A stretch of DNA of 64,000 nucleotides from Thioalkalivibrio thiocyanodenitrificans ARhD 1 (GTDB lineage: Bacteria; Pseudomonadota; Gammaproteobacteria; Ectothiorhodospirales; Ectothiorhodospiraceae), in NCBI RefSeq assembly GCF_000378965.1, contig NZ_KB900536.1, positions 817,583-881,582 on the forward strand. Reading direction: 5' to 3'. The position numbers and the translations under genes are program-made. The notes below the pieces were generated by a model, which searched no databases, was not told the origin of the DNA, and saw only the letters and a program-made list of their open reading frames with translations. How positions within the stretch are numbered: position 1 is the first letter of the stretch; each line of letters begins with the position of its first letter. Below, one piece after another: positions 17,274 through 25,563 of the stretch.

Positions 17274-17741
17274 CTAGAGCCCCAACTCCGTCAGTCCCGG
17301 AAAATCGTCGGGGCGCGGTCCCTGCTTCCACAGGAACTTGCGCTCGGATTCCCCGATGGGCACATCGTTGATGCTGGCCTCACGCCGACGCATCAGCCCC
17401 CGCTCGTCAAACTCCCAGTTCTCGTTGCCGTGGGCACGAAACCAGTTGCCGGAATCGTCATGCCACTCGTACTGAAAACGCACCGCAATCCGGTTGTCAT
17501 GAAATGCCCACAGTTCCTTGATCAGGCGGTAATCCAGCTCACGTGCCCACTTGCGCTTAAGAAAGGCCACGATCGCTTCACGTCCCTGGAAGAACTCAGC
17601 GCGGTTGCGCCAACGGCTGTCCTCAGTATAAGCGAGCGATACCTTCTCCGGATCGCCGGTGTTCCATGCGTTCTCGGCCATCCGGACCTTCTGGATGGCG
17701 GTCTCGCGGGTAAACGGCGGGAATGGCGGTCGTTCGGACAT
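17274..17741 (-). CDS. DUF1348 (SnoaL/NTF2-like) protein
   Basis: The 155-residue cytosolic protein has the NTF2-like cone fold pattern of DUF1348: an N-terminal helix [61 protein letters not shown] and the ending [20 protein letters not shown]. No catalytic activity is established for the family. It is the first gene of a two-gene unit with the TetR repressor, whose likely operator lies 40 bases upstream of the start codon. It may be a stress or small-molecule response protein. Confidence 0.85.
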   Translation of the reverse strand: MSERPPFPPFTRETAIQKVRMAENAWNTGDPEKVSLAYTEDSRWRNRAEFFQGREAIVAFLKRKWARELDYRLIKELWAFHDNRIAVRFQYEWHDDSGNWFRAHGNENWEFDERGLMRRREASINDVPIGESERKFLWKQGPRPDDFPGLTELGL

Positions 17742-17780
17742 GGTCGATTCCTCGTGGGCATTGTACCGTGCCGTTTAGTA

Positions 17781-17796
17781 TGTACCGTACGGTACA
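17781..17796. promoter_or_regulatory. Perfect 16-bp palindrome, probable TetR operator
   Basis: TGTACCGTACGGTACA is fully self-complementary and lies 40 bp upstream of the DUF1348 start. A second half-site, TGTACCGT, begins 19 bases away at 17762. The position over the promoter of a TetR-containing unit makes it the likely repressor site. Confidence 0.65.
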
Positions 17797-18418
17797 TCTC
17801 TGCAACCAGACAAGGCCAGGCGAGACGCGCTGCCGATGTTGAAGACTGGCCCGCTCCCTGGACATCATGCGGGGTTCCCGGTGTTCGTCGGGGCGGGGTC
17901 CCTCCGGCCCTTTGGCAGGACCGCCGCACGGCCCCCCGCGGGCGGGTGTCCCCTCGCGGAACCGGTCGGGGAGCTTCCCGGCGATCTTTGCCAGGCGGCT
18001 TATCAGATCGGGCAGATGTTCCTCGCAAGGAGCAGTGTAGCGAAGCACCGGCTCGATGGATCGATAGTTCGCGGATAAGGCCCGCATCTGCCATCTGCGA
18101 TAAGGCCTGGCAGCAGTGTCTCGATTCACACCTTCGGAAGCCTCCTGCATCTCCGAGAGGGCATCACCACGGGGGCCAGGCATGGGGGAGGCCATCCTGT
18201 CCTGCTCCTCATTTCCTGGCGGAATGAGAAACCCGTGATGCTGCCGCGGCTTGCCCCCATACCACCAGGCTGAGTTGCAACTGGGAGTTGAACTCATGAC
18301 CGTTAGAATGACAGGAATGTCATGCAAAAAATTCGCAGCGCGCAGGCTCCCGGCCGAAATAACCTGCTCCGGGCACTCCCGGGTGCGCTGCTACAAGTCC
18401 ATATGATGTTCGAGGAAC
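17797..18418. other. Non-coding stretch, possible gene remnant
   Basis: A 620-bp region lies between the TetR operator and the DUF1641 gene. Minus-strand codons around 17.96-18.10 kb give a protein-like stretch (MRALSANYRSIEPVLRY, then LISRLAKIAGKLPDRF). It has no start signal, is surrounded by low-quality sequence and runs through the TetR operator. I read it as a possible decayed gene fragment or a chance frame. Confidence 0.3.
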
Positions 18419-18880
18419 TCAGCTACCCTGTCGGTGCAGATCCCGCAAGGCCTCATTCCAGTACTTGCCGAGCATTGAAAGCGCTCGAAGCCCTTCCTGG
18501 GTACCGGGTTCGCGGGCCACCCGCCAGATACCCGAAATACCGCCTTCGGCAGGCGGAATAGTCGCCAGTTCGCGACTCATCTTGCCGATGGCATCCGCCA
18601 GGCTCACCAGAAGGAACTGACTTTCAGGGCGATCCAGCACCTGGAGAAGGCGGCGCAGACCTTCATTGCGCAGGAGGCGGTCGAGCATTGCCATGGATTC
18701 GCTGGCCGTGTGCGCGATGCGTGTCACCATGTCATCGGACATCGCGTCCTTGGCCGATCCCAGAAAATGAATGATCTCGACCAGATCGTTGACCGCCGCC
18801 TCATCGAGCGCAGGCACTCCTTGTGACGTTTCGTCCGCTTCATTCACCATTGCAGAAACCTGTGGTTTTTCGTTTGCCAT
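18419..18880 (-). CDS. DUF1641 protein
   Basis: The 153-residue helical protein contains the DUF1641-type region (VEIIHFLGSAKDAMSDDM, a middle LLRNEGLRRLLQVLDRPES and the C-terminal EGLRALSMLGKYWNEAL). DUF1641 proteins recur directly beside sulfide:quinone-oxidoreductase-like flavoproteins and formate-dehydrogenase accessory genes, and they probably act as a partner or assembly factor. Here the gene follows the SQR-like gene by 15 bases on the same strand and closes the thiocyanate operon. No signal peptide or membrane segment is seen. Confidence 0.8.
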   Translation of the reverse strand: MANEKPQVSAMVNEADETSQGVPALDEAAVNDLVEIIHFLGSAKDAMSDDMVTRIAHTASESMAMLDRLLRNEGLRRLLQVLDRPESQFLLVSLADAIGKMSRELATIPPAEGGISGIWRVAREPGTQEGLRALSMLGKYWNEALRDLHRQGS

Positions 18881-18895
18881 CCCGATTATTTCTCC

Positions 18896-20029
18896 TCAGA
18901 GTAACCCGCGCACTGTGGTCCAGTACATCTGGTTGTACGCCATCTTGAACCAGTGAATCGCCTTGGACGGAGGCTTCAGGTCGGGCAGATTGACGTAGTC
19001 GAACGAATTGTAAGTGGCACGATCGTAACCGGCCTCGATAAAGCAATAGACCCGCCCGTCATACTCGCGCACCGAAGTGCCGGTCTTGATCATGGAGGAG
19101 ATGTTCTCGGCCAGCACCTCCGCCTCGAAATGCGCAGCCGATCCGGTTTTGCTCACGGGGATGTTCGTGCAATCACCGATTGCATAGACGTTATCGTATC
19201 CCTCTACACTCAGTTTGTTACGGTGGGTCGGGATCCAACCTCCCTGTCCCAGGTTGTTCTTGTCGGCGATTTCAGATCCCCGGTGGGGTGGGATCGCGAT
19301 CAGCATGTCGTACTTGAGTTCGGTGCCTTCCTCGCTATGGATCACCTTGTTGACCGGATCCACCTCTTTCAGGTTGAACAGCGTTTCATACTCAATACCC
19401 GCCTTGTCGAACTCCGGCTTGGCCCAGTGAGCGACGTTGCGGGTGGCGTGGACCGCATTGACGGGATACTGATAGCGCAGCGTCACCTTGTCGCGGATAC
19501 CGCGCGCCTTGAAGAAGTCGTGCATCATGAAGATGGCTTCCACCGGCGCCACCGGGCACTTGTGCGGGATGGATACCGTCATCACGATGGTGCCGCCCTC
19601 GAACTCCATGAGACGCTTGTGCATCCGGACCGCACTTTCCTCCGTGAAGAAACTTTCCGACCCTTCCTTCAGCCCCGGCACTTCCTCCGGCACGATACGT
19701 GCGCCCGTTGCAATGATCAGGATATCGTACTTGTGGATCTTCCCGCTTCTCGTTTCAACCTCGTTCCTGTCGAGCCGAAATTCGGTGACCGCATCCACAT
19801 GGAAATCAACGCTCGGCTCGAGCAGGGAGGCCTGATCGCGATAAAGCTGATCGGGCGTCATTTGCCCGAAGGCGACATAGAGCAGACCGGGTTGATACAT
19901 GTGGCGATCCGAGTCCGTGAGCATACTGATCTGGACCTTTCGGTCCTTAATCTCCGGGGCCAATCGCCGTGCCAGATTGTTGGCCACGATGGTGCCGCCC
20001 GTACCCCCCCCGACTACTACGATTTTCAT
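18896..20029 (-). CDS. SQR-like NAD(P)/FAD-dependent oxidoreductase
   Basis: The 377-residue flavoprotein belongs to the sulfide:quinone oxidoreductase / flavocytochrome c flavin-subunit superfamily. The N-terminal FAD motif GGGTGGTIVANNL starts at residue 6, ATGARIVPEEVPG closes the first Rossmann unit, and GDCTNIPVSKTG is the C-terminal FAD-phosphate motif. A Cys in HKCPVAPVEA sits where SQR-type enzymes carry a redox or persulfide Cys. The ATG at 20029 gives the natural N-terminus. In this operon it probably oxidises sulfide or a protein-bound persulfide derived from thiocyanate sulfur and passes electrons to quinone. The electron acceptor is inferred, not seen. Confidence 0.8.
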   Translation of the reverse strand: MKIVVVGGGTGGTIVANNLARRLAPEIKDRKVQISMLTDSDRHMYQPGLLYVAFGQMTPDQLYRDQASLLEPSVDFHVDAVTEFRLDRNEVETRSGKIHKYDILIIATGARIVPEEVPGLKEGSESFFTEESAVRMHKRLMEFEGGTIVMTVSIPHKCPVAPVEAIFMMHDFFKARGIRDKVTLRYQYPVNAVHATRNVAHWAKPEFDKAGIEYETLFNLKEVDPVNKVIHSEEGTELKYDMLIAIPPHRGSEIADKNNLGQGGWIPTHRNKLSVEGYDNVYAIGDCTNIPVSKTGSAAHFEAEVLAENISSMIKTGTSVREYDGRVYCFIEAGYDRATYNSFDYVNLPDLKPPSKAIHWFKMAYNQMYWTTVRGLL

Positions 20030-20099
20030 GACAATCCTCGCTTTGTGCTGAAACGTTTCTGCCCGTCGGCAATAGGCGCCTCGAAAAACTGCGCATTCA

Positions 20100-20330
20100 C
20101 TACTTGGTCTTCCGAACCTTGATATGCCAGATGTCGCCAACCTGTTCGGCGCTGATCATCTCGTGCCCGACCTTGTTGATCCACTCCGGCACGTCAGTGG
20201 CCGTGCCGCTGTCGGTCGACAGCAGCTCAAGCGTGTCACCCACGTTGGCCTGCTTCATATGGGTGATGAGCTCCATGAGCGGTCCGGGACAGAAGGTGTT
20301 GCATGCGTCAATAACTTTCACTTCACTCAT
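20100..20330 (-). CDS. tusA: TusA-family sulfur carrier protein
   Basis: The 76-residue protein has the TusA sulfur-transfer motif as ACNTFCPGPLMEL (family CPxP, with the Cys carrying a persulfide) and a C-terminal beta region (EQVGDIWHIKVRKTK). The start MSEVKVIDA is chosen over an upstream extension because it matches the family N-terminus. It lies between the DsrE-like and SQR-like genes, so it probably shuttles sulfane sulfur among them rather than serving tRNA thiolation. Confidence 0.88.
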   Translation of the reverse strand: MSEVKVIDACNTFCPGPLMELITHMKQANVGDTLELLSTDSGTATDVPEWINKVGHEMISAEQVGDIWHIKVRKTK

Positions 20331-20352
20331 AACTTGATTGCTCCTGCCGCGG

Positions 20353-20742
20353 TCAGAAAGTGAGCAGCTGCCCACCCTCGGATTGAACGAGAAAACGCGT
20401 CAGACCCGTTGGCGGACCAAACTCCGGGTCGAGATCGTCTCCCGTGATTTTCAGTAAGTCCATCGCCATCGAGCACGGCAACAACTGTGCGTCGCCAAGC
20501 TCAGCCGCCTGCTGGAAAAGCTGTCTGAACGGCGGCACACCCTCATGTGCCATGAGCGTTCCGAACTCGCCTTCCACGGGTGCATCCGCGACGTTCCCCT
20601 TGACGAAGTACGTCAGCGCGTTCATGGAAAAGAACACGGTCACCGTATCTCCGCTGGCGGCTGCGACCGATGCCATCATTGCGGCCATCTGCAGCTTTTC
20701 ACGTGTTCCGGACACGCAAACGATGTTGATTTGACTTGACAT
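20353..20742 (-). CDS. DsrE-family sulfurtransferase-like protein
   Basis: The 129-residue cytosolic protein has a DsrE/DsrF-like Rossmann-type fold. The start MSSQINIVCVSGTREKL and the conserved Cys segment LLPCSMAMDLLKI (the persulfide-carrying Cys of the family) are visible, with SGDTVTVFFSMNAL as the second strand. In sulfur oxidisers such proteins accept sulfur from TusA or rhodanese. It sits 22 bases upstream of tusA and downstream of the cobalt importer genes on the same strand. Confidence 0.82.
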   Translation of the reverse strand: MSSQINIVCVSGTREKLQMAAMMASVAAASGDTVTVFFSMNALTYFVKGNVADAPVEGEFGTLMAHEGVPPFRQLFQQAAELGDAQLLPCSMAMDLLKITGDDLDPEFGPPTGLTRFLVQSEGGQLLTF

Positions 20743-20856
20743 TATGGTGTACTTGCCTCGCTTTGGACTGCGTCGCGTCCGCGACTGTAGCCATCATCTG
20801 TACTTGATAAATTGCCTGTCGGGGACCGTAAACTGTCGAGACGCTCCCCGTCGTTT

Positions 20857-21054
20857 CTAGTGGCAGGGGAAACCCGCTGCATGGCGCATGTCATGGGCCG
20901 CGGTATGCACCGCGGACATATCCACAAACCCCACCCCGAACAGCATCACCATGCCCAGCATGAAGGCCGCGGCGATCTGGAACATGGGGCTGGACAGCGA
21001 AGTCGAGACACTCGCGGTACGCAGCGTGGCAGCCGATGCAATCTGTTCTTTCAT
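20857..21054 (-). CDS. cbtB: Cobalt transporter small subunit CbtB (copy 1)
   Basis: The 65-residue protein has one transmembrane segment (MFQIAAAFMLGMVMLFGVGF) and the His/Cys-rich C-terminus HTAAHDMRHAAGFPCH that defines CbtB. It is the small partner of CbtA in cobalt uptake. I chose Met at 21054 because it is 8 bases from the GGAG site and matches the second copy; an ATG two codons upstream is too close to that site. It follows cbtA by 19 bases. Confidence 0.88.
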   Translation of the reverse strand: MKEQIASAATLRTASVSTSLSSPMFQIAAAFMLGMVMLFGVGFVDMSAVHTAAHDMRHAAGFPCH

Positions 21055-21073
21055 GGTCATGTCTCCTACTCTC

Positions 21074-21814
21074 CTACACGTTGGCTTTCGAACTTGTCAG
21101 AATTCGCCGTACCGCCCAGGCCGAGGTAAGCCCCAACACGAGCCACTGAATGGCGTTGGCAAGTGCCGTCGCACCGAAGAACTGTCGGGCCAGCACCTCC
21201 AGTTCCGCCGCCATGGCCGGTGGATACTCCGCAAACATGGCCGTGGACGGCTCCGGCGCGCCGACCAGGTGCGGCACCGCCAGCAATCCGAGCGCGGCCC
21301 AGCGCCAGGGTGATCTGAGAAACGCCACCCCGGCGAGTCCCGCGGCCGTGCACACAACAGTGAATAGCCACCATAGCTGTCGCGCCTCCAGAGACGCCCC
21401 GGCGGCCCCCGGAATCTCGGGCGGCTGACCAAGCGCCGGTGCCAGGAAGAAAACAGCGTATCCTGCGGCGCCCCAGATCAGCCCGTGGCGCCAGTGGAAT
21501 CCGGCTGCGGCCTGATTCCTGTGTGAGGCCACCATCACGCTGAGCATCAACATGGCGAACCCGGCGCCGATCATCATGTTGGACAGCAGGGTCAAGCCCG
21601 TTCGCTGCACCCCGTCCCCATGTTCATGATCGTGATCATGGGCCCCGTGCTCGTGGCCGTGGCCACTGTGTGCATGGAGAGATGCGAGTTCGTCCTCGAA
21701 ATGCTCCGCACTCTGGATGATCGGGAAGACCTGCCAAAACTGCACGGCAGTCAGCAGCAGGCCGGTCGCCGCACCGATGAGCAGCGCATAGAGCACGATT
21801 TGCCGAAAGAGCAT
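21074..21814 (-). CDS. cbtA: Cobalt transporter subunit CbtA
   Basis: The 246-residue integral membrane protein has about five to six hydrophobic segments (LYALLIGAATGLLLTAVQ near the N-terminus; AMLMLSVMVAS; AGYAVFFLAPALG; LWWLFTVVCTAAGLAGVAFL; LANAIQWLVLGL). A strikingly His-rich loop, HAHSGHGHEHGAHDHDHEHG, lies after the first segment and probably captures the metal. CbtA/CbtB are known cobalt importers, usually tied to cobalamin synthesis. Here the neighbouring cobalt enzyme is thiocyanate hydrolase, which is the likely client. Met at 21814 (MLFRQIVLY) is the natural start, 10 bases after the cbtB copy 2 stop. Confidence 0.9.
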   Translation of the reverse strand: MLFRQIVLYALLIGAATGLLLTAVQFWQVFPIIQSAEHFEDELASLHAHSGHGHEHGAHDHDHEHGDGVQRTGLTLLSNMMIGAGFAMLMLSVMVASHRNQAAAGFHWRHGLIWGAAGYAVFFLAPALGQPPEIPGAAGASLEARQLWWLFTVVCTAAGLAGVAFLRSPWRWAALGLLAVPHLVGAPEPSTAMFAEYPPAMAAELEVLARQFFGATALANAIQWLVLGLTSAWAVRRILTSSKANV

Positions 21815-21824
21815 CAACTGCGTC

Positions 21825-22022
21825 CTAGTGGCAGGGGAAACCCGCTGCGTGGCGCATGTCATGGGCAGCGGTATGCACTGCGGACATATCCACGAAACCC
21901 ACCCCGAAGAGCATCACCATGCCCAGCATGAAGGTCGCGGCGATCTGGAACATCGGGCTGGACAGCGAGGTCGAGACGCTCGCGGTACGCAGCGTGGCAG
22001 CCGTTGCAATCTGTTCTTTCAT
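21825..22022 (-). CDS. cbtB: Cobalt transporter small subunit CbtB (copy 2)
   Basis: The 65-residue protein differs from copy 1 at only two residues and has the same single transmembrane segment and HTAAHDMRHAAGFPCH tail. A GGAGG site lies 7 bases before the ATG. It is the first gene of the cbtB-cbtA-cbtB run and lies about 170 bases after the last ABC permease gene. Both copies appear intact. Confidence 0.88.
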   Translation of the reverse strand: MKEQIATAATLRTASVSTSLSSPMFQIAATFMLGMVMLFGVGFVDMSAVHTAAHDMRHAAGFPCH

Positions 22023-22191
22023 GGTGTTGCCTCCTTTGGTTTGACAATCACAGTCAACACGGTTCGGAACTGTCCGAAATGATCATCTACGCTCACAATC
22101 TCAGGGCCGGGTGGCGATCCTGGTTTGGCGCCGTTACGTCGAGACGTTTCCGGTACCGAACCATCCGACCCACTGCCAACTATCCTCCGGC

Positions 22192-23028
22192 TCAATCCTC
22201 GCGCACCCAGCTTGCCCGTTTCTGAAGCCTTACCAGAACGGCATCCATGACATAGCCGACACACCCGATGATGACGATCATCGCCATGAGTTCGTCATAA
22301 AACAGGTTCTCACGCGCGTTCTGGAGCGTATATCCGATTCCCGAACTGGTACCGAAGAACTCCGCGGGAATAATCACGATCCACGCGATACCCACCGCGA
22401 GCCGGAGCCCGGTCATCACGTCGTAGGCGATCGCCGGCCAGATCACCGAAGTCAGCATCTGCCACGGCTTCGCCCCAAGGTTACGCGCAACCTTCCGCCA
22501 GGACGGATCGATCTTCGCGACGCCTGCCGCTGTGGCAAAGATGATCGGCCACACGGCGCCGATGAAAATCAGAAAAACGACCGCCTGGTTCCAGGTCGCC
22601 AGGGCAATCACCGCGATAGGCTCCCAGGACAGCGGGCTGGTCATGCGCATCAGCTGGAACGGAACATGGGTCGTCTCGGCAGTCAGCCTGCTCAGGCCAA
22701 CCATGATGCCGATGGGCACCCCGACCGCAATCGAGAGCAGCAGGCCCGTGCCCAGGCGAGCACCGCTGGCTGAGATCGACTCCTGCAGCGTCCCGTATGC
22801 CCACAGCTTGGGCAATCCCTCGAGGAGTGCTGCTCCGGGCCCGAACTGATCGAAAAAGAACGGCGCGGTCGGATCCAGGGTGATCAACCAGACACCGAGC
22901 CACCACAGCACAACCAGGATCAGGAGGCCCGCACAGAAATCAAAGACCTTCTTCCCGCTCGATTGCGCCCATCTCTTCAAACCGGCACGGGTACGCTCGG
23001 ACGCCACTTCGGCCTGTACAGTACTCAA
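22192..23028 (-). CDS. NitT/TauT-type ABC transporter permease (second)
   Basis: This inner-membrane permease of a nitrate/sulfonate/bicarbonate-type importer shows the BPD permease motif as FFGTSSGIGYTLQNAREN and a Gly-rich helix LGTGLLLSIAVGVPIGIMVG. A TTG start at 23028 with GGGGGA 6 bases upstream gives 278 residues, equal in length to the companion permease. The longer frame to 23142 has no ribosome site. The two permeases are paralogues and probably form a heterodimer. Substrate inferred as thiocyanate (possibly cyanate) from the operon. Confidence 0.85.
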   Translation of the reverse strand: MSTVQAEVASERTRAGLKRWAQSSGKKVFDFCAGLLILVVLWWLGVWLITLDPTAPFFFDQFGPGAALLEGLPKLWAYGTLQESISASGARLGTGLLLSIAVGVPIGIMVGLSRLTAETTHVPFQLMRMTSPLSWEPIAVIALATWNQAVVFLIFIGAVWPIIFATAAGVAKIDPSWRKVARNLGAKPWQMLTSVIWPAIAYDVMTGLRLAVGIAWIVIIPAEFFGTSSGIGYTLQNARENLFYDELMAMIVIIGCVGYVMDAVLVRLQKRASWVRED

Positions 23029-23161
23029 GGCTGATCCCCCTTTATCTGATTCCGTCTGCTGGCGAAGGCCATTTCGGTATCGTCTGACCGGACCGCGCAA
23101 ACACGCGCTGCCGGCCAGGCCGTCGACCTCGTACAACCACAATGCGTTTTCAAAGCGTCCA

Positions 23162-23995
23162 TCAATGTTTCCTGCGGTGATACCAGCTGTAGCGGTTGAT
23201 CAGGCATACAAGCACGCTGTCCATGATGAACCCGATCACGCCGATCGTAACCAGCATGGCCGTCAGGTAGCTGTAATCCACCGTCTCACGCGCGTCCCTG
23301 ATGGCGTAACCGAGTCCCGAGGTGACCCCCAGCAGCTCAGCCGGCACGAGCACGATCCACGCAACACCCAGGGCGAGTCGCAACCCACTGAAGATATCGA
23401 ACGCAATCGCCGGCAGAATGACTGTCTTGAGAATGTGGATGCGGCTGGCGCCAAGATTTCGCGCAACCTTGTACCAGCTCGGGTCCACCTTGGCGAGCCC
23501 CGCTGCGGTCGAGTACGCCACCGGCCACATCGCGGCGATCACGATGAGAAACACGATCGCCCCGTTCCATGTCGCGAAGATGATCACCGCCAGCGGCATC
23601 CATGCCAGGGGGCTGACCATACGAATGAACTGGAACGGCGAGTGAGAGAGTTCCCTGAACCGCCTGCTGCGGCCGATGAGAATGCCCAGGGGCACGCCGA
23701 TGATTGAGGCAATAAGCAGCCCCGTCCCCAGACGGTCCACGAGACTTGCGCTGATGGCGCTCTGTATCCTGCCCTGCGCCCACAGCTCCGGGAACTTCAG
23801 GAACGTGGGAATCGGGCCGAAGCCCCCGAACACCCGGGTCTCCGGCTGGCTCACCAGGTACATGATTCCGAGCTGCCACAGGACCAGCAGCACCAGTATC
23901 CCCCCGGCGGCATACATCAGGCGCCGCGCCCCACGGACGCACATGCGGCCGAAAGCAGGCATCTCACGCCCCTGGGGCGCGGCATCAGTACTCAT
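23162..23995 (-). CDS. NitT/TauT-type ABC transporter permease (first)
   Basis: The 277-residue permease has about six transmembrane segments (LMYAAGGILVLLVLWQLGIMY first) and the EAA-like loop ELLGVTSGLGYAIRDARET, followed by LTAMLVTIGVIGFIMDSVLV. Its start overlaps the end of the substrate-binding protein gene by 4 bases, showing tight coupling. It is paralogous along its whole length to the next permease; in each the region after RLGTGLL and PFQ is closely matched. Confidence 0.88.
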   Translation of the reverse strand: MSTDAAPQGREMPAFGRMCVRGARRLMYAAGGILVLLVLWQLGIMYLVSQPETRVFGGFGPIPTFLKFPELWAQGRIQSAISASLVDRLGTGLLIASIIGVPLGILIGRSRRFRELSHSPFQFIRMVSPLAWMPLAVIIFATWNGAIVFLIVIAAMWPVAYSTAAGLAKVDPSWYKVARNLGASRIHILKTVILPAIAFDIFSGLRLALGVAWIVLVPAELLGVTSGLGYAIRDARETVDYSYLTAMLVTIGVIGFIMDSVLVCLINRYSWYHRRKH

Positions 23996-25377
23996 ATCTT
24001 GAACACCTCCTCACGTTCATAGGGATTGCCTTCCTGTGGAACGCTCTTGTCATTCCGCCATGCCGGGAACTTCTCGAGCGAGTTCCTGATGAAGTCGTAG
24101 TTGACCAGATCATTGACCACAAAGTCGGTGTCCAGCTCGTCCAGGAACGAACGATCACCCGTGATGACAACCTTGCGCATCTCGTCGACCACGACTTTGG
24201 TCGCCGATGGGTAGGGCCAGGCCTGCATGTTGATACGGTCCTGCTGCCACTCCACATGCTTGATTGCCTGAGGATTATCGTAATAAGCCGGGTCGTAGAA
24301 GTTCATCGCCCGGTCGATCACCTGGAAGGGGAACGGCAGGTAGCCACCACCGTCGCGGGAAAGACGCATAGCCGCCTCTTCCCGGTTCTCCGCGATCCAG
24401 AGCTGAGCCTGGACAATGGCGTCCGTGACCGCTTGAGTCCACGCCTTGCGGTCAGGATCCTCGACGTCCGCCTCGTGCATCACCACCACGCAGCACGGAT
24501 GACCCTTCCAGTAATCTCCCGTGAAGCGCAGCATGTTCGCCCCGGCCTGCACCTCTCCCAGGGAATTGAACGGCTCGGCAACGATATAGGCATCGATTCT
24601 TCGTGCGGCGAGTGCGGGCGGCATGTCCGGCGGCGCCACCACCTGCAGGTTGCACTCGTTGGGCGCGAGTTGCGCGTCCTGGGAACGTATCACCGGTGTG
24701 ATGCCGTACTCCCGCAGGAACTGCTGAAGGATGATGTTGTGGTTGGAGTACCACCACGGCACTGCCACCTGCTTTCCGCCAAACTCGGACCAACTGGTGA
24801 TTCCCGTATGCCTGCCGACCACGCAGGCCGAGCCGTTGGTATGGTCCCAGGCCGTGATCTTGACCGGGACGCCCGTGCCATAGCGCATCCAGAGCGGGAT
24901 GGGATTGAGAAAATGCGACACATTGTGTCTGTGTGACTGAAAAGCCTCCACAAAAGGCATCCAGCCGCGATGGAGTTCCGGGCGAACGGCGTCGAGCCCC
25001 TGCTCCTTGTAGAAACCCTTGTCGTACGCAATCAACAGGGCTGCCGCATCGGTGATGGGGATGTATCCGACACGCACCACCTCATCCTTGGGCTTGTCCG
25101 GCCAGGCCTGGCCCCACGGCATCATCGCGCCGAGGCCGGCAGCCGCCCCCGCTTTGAGGAAGCTGCGCCGGTTGAGACCCGTGCCATGGTCAATCAAACC
25201 CGGCTTCTCGATGCCTGCACCCATCCCGAGAATCCCTCTCACACCGGCGCGCGGGTCTGTCGGATCGTAGCTCGCTCTCAGCCTCGGATCGGGTGCCCCG
25301 TCCGCAATATCCGGATCCCTTGGGGGCAGTCGTGGGTTGTGGTGCTCAAGATCGCCTGATTTCTTCCTGGTGGTCAT
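23992..25377 (-). CDS. NrtA/TauA-like substrate-binding protein with Tat signal
   Basis: The 461-residue protein is a CmpA/NrtA-type solute receptor of the NitT/TauT importer (VRVGYIPITDAAALLIAYDKGFY is the family start, and RIDAYIVAEPFNSLG follows later). Export is probably by the twin-arginine route, because NRRSFLKAGAAAGLGAMMPW places Arg-Arg at residues 70-71. About 65 residues of charged sequence precede the Tat motif, which is unusually long for such a signal. The ATG at 25377 has a strong AGGAGG site. It is expected to bind thiocyanate or a similar small anion in the periplasm. Confidence 0.87.
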   Translation of the reverse strand: MTTRKKSGDLEHHNPRLPPRDPDIADGAPDPRLRASYDPTDPRAGVRGILGMGAGIEKPGLIDHGTGLNRRSFLKAGAAAGLGAMMPWGQAWPDKPKDEVVRVGYIPITDAAALLIAYDKGFYKEQGLDAVRPELHRGWMPFVEAFQSHRHNVSHFLNPIPLWMRYGTGVPVKITAWDHTNGSACVVGRHTGITSWSEFGGKQVAVPWWYSNHNIILQQFLREYGITPVIRSQDAQLAPNECNLQVVAPPDMPPALAARRIDAYIVAEPFNSLGEVQAGANMLRFTGDYWKGHPCCVVVMHEADVEDPDRKAWTQAVTDAIVQAQLWIAENREEAAMRLSRDGGGYLPFPFQVIDRAMNFYDPAYYDNPQAIKHVEWQQDRINMQAWPYPSATKVVVDEMRKVVITGDRSFLDELDTDFVVNDLVNYDFIRNSLEKFPAWRNDKSVPQEGNPYEREEVFKI

Positions 25378-25563
25378 CGGGGCTCCTCCTAGACTTTTTT
25401 GTGGTTTACCCGTTGATGGATCGGTCACCTTATTGGTGTGCCGCTCGCTGTCCCTGCCGAAGAACTCATGACGCTCCGAGCGCCATTCATTGCTCTGCAA
25501 TCCGCACCCCTGCGCGTCTCACGAGACGGCGCCACGCACGGCCAGGATATGCCTCGCGCCCGA

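Larger units (their letters stand above)
20856..22022. repeat. Direct repeat pair of about 199 bp enclosing cbtA
   Basis: Bases 20856-21054 and 21824-22022 carry two copies of cbtB that are nearly identical at DNA level (my hand count gives about a dozen differences). They are in the same orientation with cbtA between them. The similarity begins just before the stop codon and ends at the start codon, so the unit duplicated is the gene itself. Confidence 0.9.

Noticed and set aside
17623-18327. A 234-codon minus-strand frame between DUF1641 and DUF1348 genes
   Set aside because: It covers the TetR operator and the start of DUF1348, lacks a ribosome site, and only a short middle part looks protein-like; kept only as a possible remnant.
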